Shown here piece after piece: positions 4,546 through 6,025 of a stretch of 6,025 nt of DNA; position 1 is the stretch's first letter; the number at the start of each line of letters is the position of its first letter. The stretch comes from Xanthomonas translucens pv. translucens DSM 18974 (GTDB lineage Bacteria; Pseudomonadota; Gammaproteobacteria; Xanthomonadales; Xanthomonadaceae), in NCBI RefSeq assembly GCF_000331775.1, contig NZ_CAPJ01000020.1, positions 1 to 6,025 on the forward strand, in the 5' to 3' direction. Made by a program: the position numbers and the translations under genes. The notes beneath the pieces were generated by a model. The model did no database searches. It worked only from the letters and a program-made list of their open reading frames with translations, and had not been told where the DNA came from.

Positions 4546-6025
4546 TTATTCGGCGATGGGCTTCTTCAGCACGCGCAGCGCCACCGCGGTCAGCACGGTG
4601 CCGGCGAGCAGGGCAATCAGGTACATGCCCAGATTGGTCACCGCGTTGGGGATCGGCAGCACGAACACGCCGCCGTGCGGCACCTTCAGCTCGGCGCCGG
4701 CGGCCATCGAGATCGCGCCGGCCAGCGCCGACCCCAGCATCAGCGCCGGGATGGTGCGCAACGGGTCGCGCGCCGCATACGGGATCGCGCCTTCGGTGAC
4801 GAAGGCCAGGCCGAGCACGCCGGTGGCGGCGCTGGTGCCGCGCTCCTCGCGGGTGAAGCGGTTGCGGAACACCCAGGTGGCCAGTGCGATGCCCAGCGGC
4901 GGGGTCATGCCGGCGACCATCGCCGCGGCCATCGGCGTGTACACCTGGCTGGCGATCAGGCCAGTGGAGAACGCATAGGCGGCCTTGTTGACCGGCCCGC
5001 CCATGTCGAAGGCCATCATCGCGCCCAGCAGCAGGCCCAGCAGCACTGCGCTGCTGCCCTGCATGCCGCGCAGCCAGTCGGTGAGCCAGGCCAGCGCTTC
5101 GGCGACCGGCTGGCCGACCACGTACAGCATGGTCAGGCCGACCAGCAAGGTGCCCAGCACCGGCAGGATCAGCACCGGCTTGAGCCCTTCCAGGGTGCGC
5201 GGCAGCTTGATCGCGCGGTTCAGCGCGGCCACGCCGTAGCCGGCGATGAAGCCGGCGAAGATGCCGCCGATGAAGCCGGCGCCGAGGTTGGCCGCGACCA
5301 TGCCGCCGATCATGCCGGGGGCGATGCCGGGGCGGTCGGCGATGGAGTAGGCGATGTAGCCGGCCAGGGCCGGCACCATCAGAGTGAAGCCGGCCTTGGC
5401 GCCGATCTGGAACAGCGACCAGGCCAGGGTACCCTTGTGCGCGTCGTCGAAGGCGTAGATGCCGCCCAGCGCGAACGCCAGCGCGATCAGCAGGCCGCCA
5501 GCGGTGACGAACGGCAGCATGAACGACACGCCGGTCATCAGGTGCTTGTACGGGCCGGCCGAGGTGCCGCGTTCGCTGCTCGCCGGCGTGGCGCCGTTGC
5601 CGCTGGCCGCGTGCACCCCGGCTTCGGCCAGCGCCTTGCGGATCAGCGCGGGGCCGTCGTTGATCGCCGGTTTGGTGCCGCTCTTGAACAGACGCTTGCC
5701 ACCGAAGCGCGACAGGTCCACTTCGCGGTCAGCGGCGATCAGCACCAGGTCGGCGTCGGCGATTTCGGCAGCGCTGAGCGTGTCCTGCGCGCCGACCGAG
5801 CCTTGGGTTTCGACCCGGATCTGGTAGCCCAGGGTCTTGGCCGCCTGCTGCAGGCCTTCGGCGGCCATGAAGGTGTGGGCGATGCCGGTGGGGCAGGAGG
5901 TCACGGCAACGATGCGCTTGGGAGCATCCGTCTGCGTGGCAGCGCTGGCGGTGGTGGTCGGCGCGGCATCGGCCGCGGCCAGCAGCGGCGCGAGCGCGCC
6001 GGCGGCGTCGTCGAGCACCGCATCC
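4546..6025 (-). CDS. fruA: PTS fructose permease EIIBC, FruA (partial, N-terminus beyond window)
   Basis: Inner-membrane enzyme II of the fructose phosphotransferase system; it imports fructose and releases fructose 1-phosphate. The visible part is 492 residues plus TAA; the start lies past the right edge. From the first full codon, residues 1-35 are the end of an N-terminal region and an Ala/Thr-rich linker. EIIB (about 36-136) carries the phospho-Cys motif [13 protein letters not shown] with Cys44 (codon 5893-5895). A second linker (about 137-157) leads into the membrane EIIC domain (158-492), which has many hydrophobic helices, the conserved [13 protein letters not shown] (340-352) and [12 protein letters not shown] (410-421), and ends LKKPIAE. 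Phosphate would come from a FruB-type multiphosphoryl protein, and FruK would convert the product to fructose 1,6-bisphosphate; genes for both are usually found upstream but are outside this window. The linker before EIIB suggests a duplicated EIIB-like N-terminal domain, as in enterobacterial FruA, which cannot be confirmed here. Confidence 0.96.
   Translation of the reverse strand, partial: DAVLDDAAGALAPLLAAADAAPTTTASAATQTDAPKRIVAVTSCPTGIAHTFMAAEGLQQAAKTLGYQIRVETQGSVGAQDTLSAAEIADADLVLIAADREVDLSRFGGKRLFKSGTKPAINDGPALIRKALAEAGVHAASGNGATPASSERGTSAGPYKHLMTGVSFMLPFVTAGGLLIALAFALGGIYAFDDAHKGTLAWSLFQIGAKAGFTLMVPALAGYIAYSIADRPGIAPGMIGGMVAANLGAGFIGGIFAGFIAGYGVAALNRAIKLPRTLEGLKPVLILPVLGTLLVGLTMLYVVGQPVAEALAWLTDWLRGMQGSSAVLLGLLLGAMMAFDMGGPVNKAAYAFSTGLIASQVYTPMAAAMVAGMTPPLGIALATWVFRNRFTREERGTSAATGVLGLAFVTEGAIPYAARDPLRTIPALMLGSALAGAISMAAGAELKVPHGGVFVLPIPNAVTNLGMYLIALLAGTVLTAVALRVLKKPIAE

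Noticed and set aside
3066..4799. Long plus-strand open frame of 577 codons opposite the porin and the end of fruA
   Set aside because: It crosses two confidently assigned genes, has no family features and is Val/Gly/Ala/Gln-rich as expected for a shadow frame.
1..6025. CRISPR array, insertion sequence or phage gene
   Set aside because: No regularly spaced repeats, transposase motifs, terminal inverted repeats or phage-like proteins were seen; the genes look like ordinary chromosomal ones with uniform composition.

Overview
The window is about 6 kb of very GC-rich DNA in which every supported gene lies on the minus strand, so transcription runs from the right end (base 6025) to the left end (base 1). 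The gene content and style point to a gammaproteobacterium of the Xanthomonas/Stenotrophomonas group (Xanthomonadaceae). The signs are a fructose PTS permease followed by an OprB-type sugar porin, very high GC, and intergenic GGGATTG-type repeats. This placement comes from gene content and recall, not from a database search.

Right block (about 3.05-6.03 kb) is the end of a fructose-uptake operon. It holds the C-terminal 492 residues of the fructose PTS EIIBC permease FruA, then a 91-bp spacer with a long stem-loop, then a complete OprB-family carbohydrate porin with a signal peptide. The porin would let sugar cross the outer membrane, and FruA would phosphorylate it while moving it across the inner membrane. 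Two strong inverted repeats after the porin, one of them a perfect 38-nt palindrome, probably end this unit.

Middle (2.67-3.05 kb) is a non-coding stretch of about 380 bp upstream of the left block. It contains several inverted repeats and must hold the promoter of the next operon, but no convincing -35/-10 pair can be picked by eye.

Left block (1-2.67 kb) is a second co-directional operon: an OmpR/PhoB-type response regulator, a TctE/QseC-like membrane sensor histidine kinase, and the first 179 residues of a NodT/TolC-like outer-membrane efflux lipoprotein. Both junctions are 4-base stop/start overlaps (GTGA, then ATGA), so the regulator, sensor and efflux channel are probably translated together. 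The sensor may therefore control an export system that continues beyond the left edge.

I did not find a clear undescribed system. The most interesting points are the fruA-oprB intergenic hairpin, the coupling of a two-component system to an efflux channel, and the palindrome-rich region between the operons.
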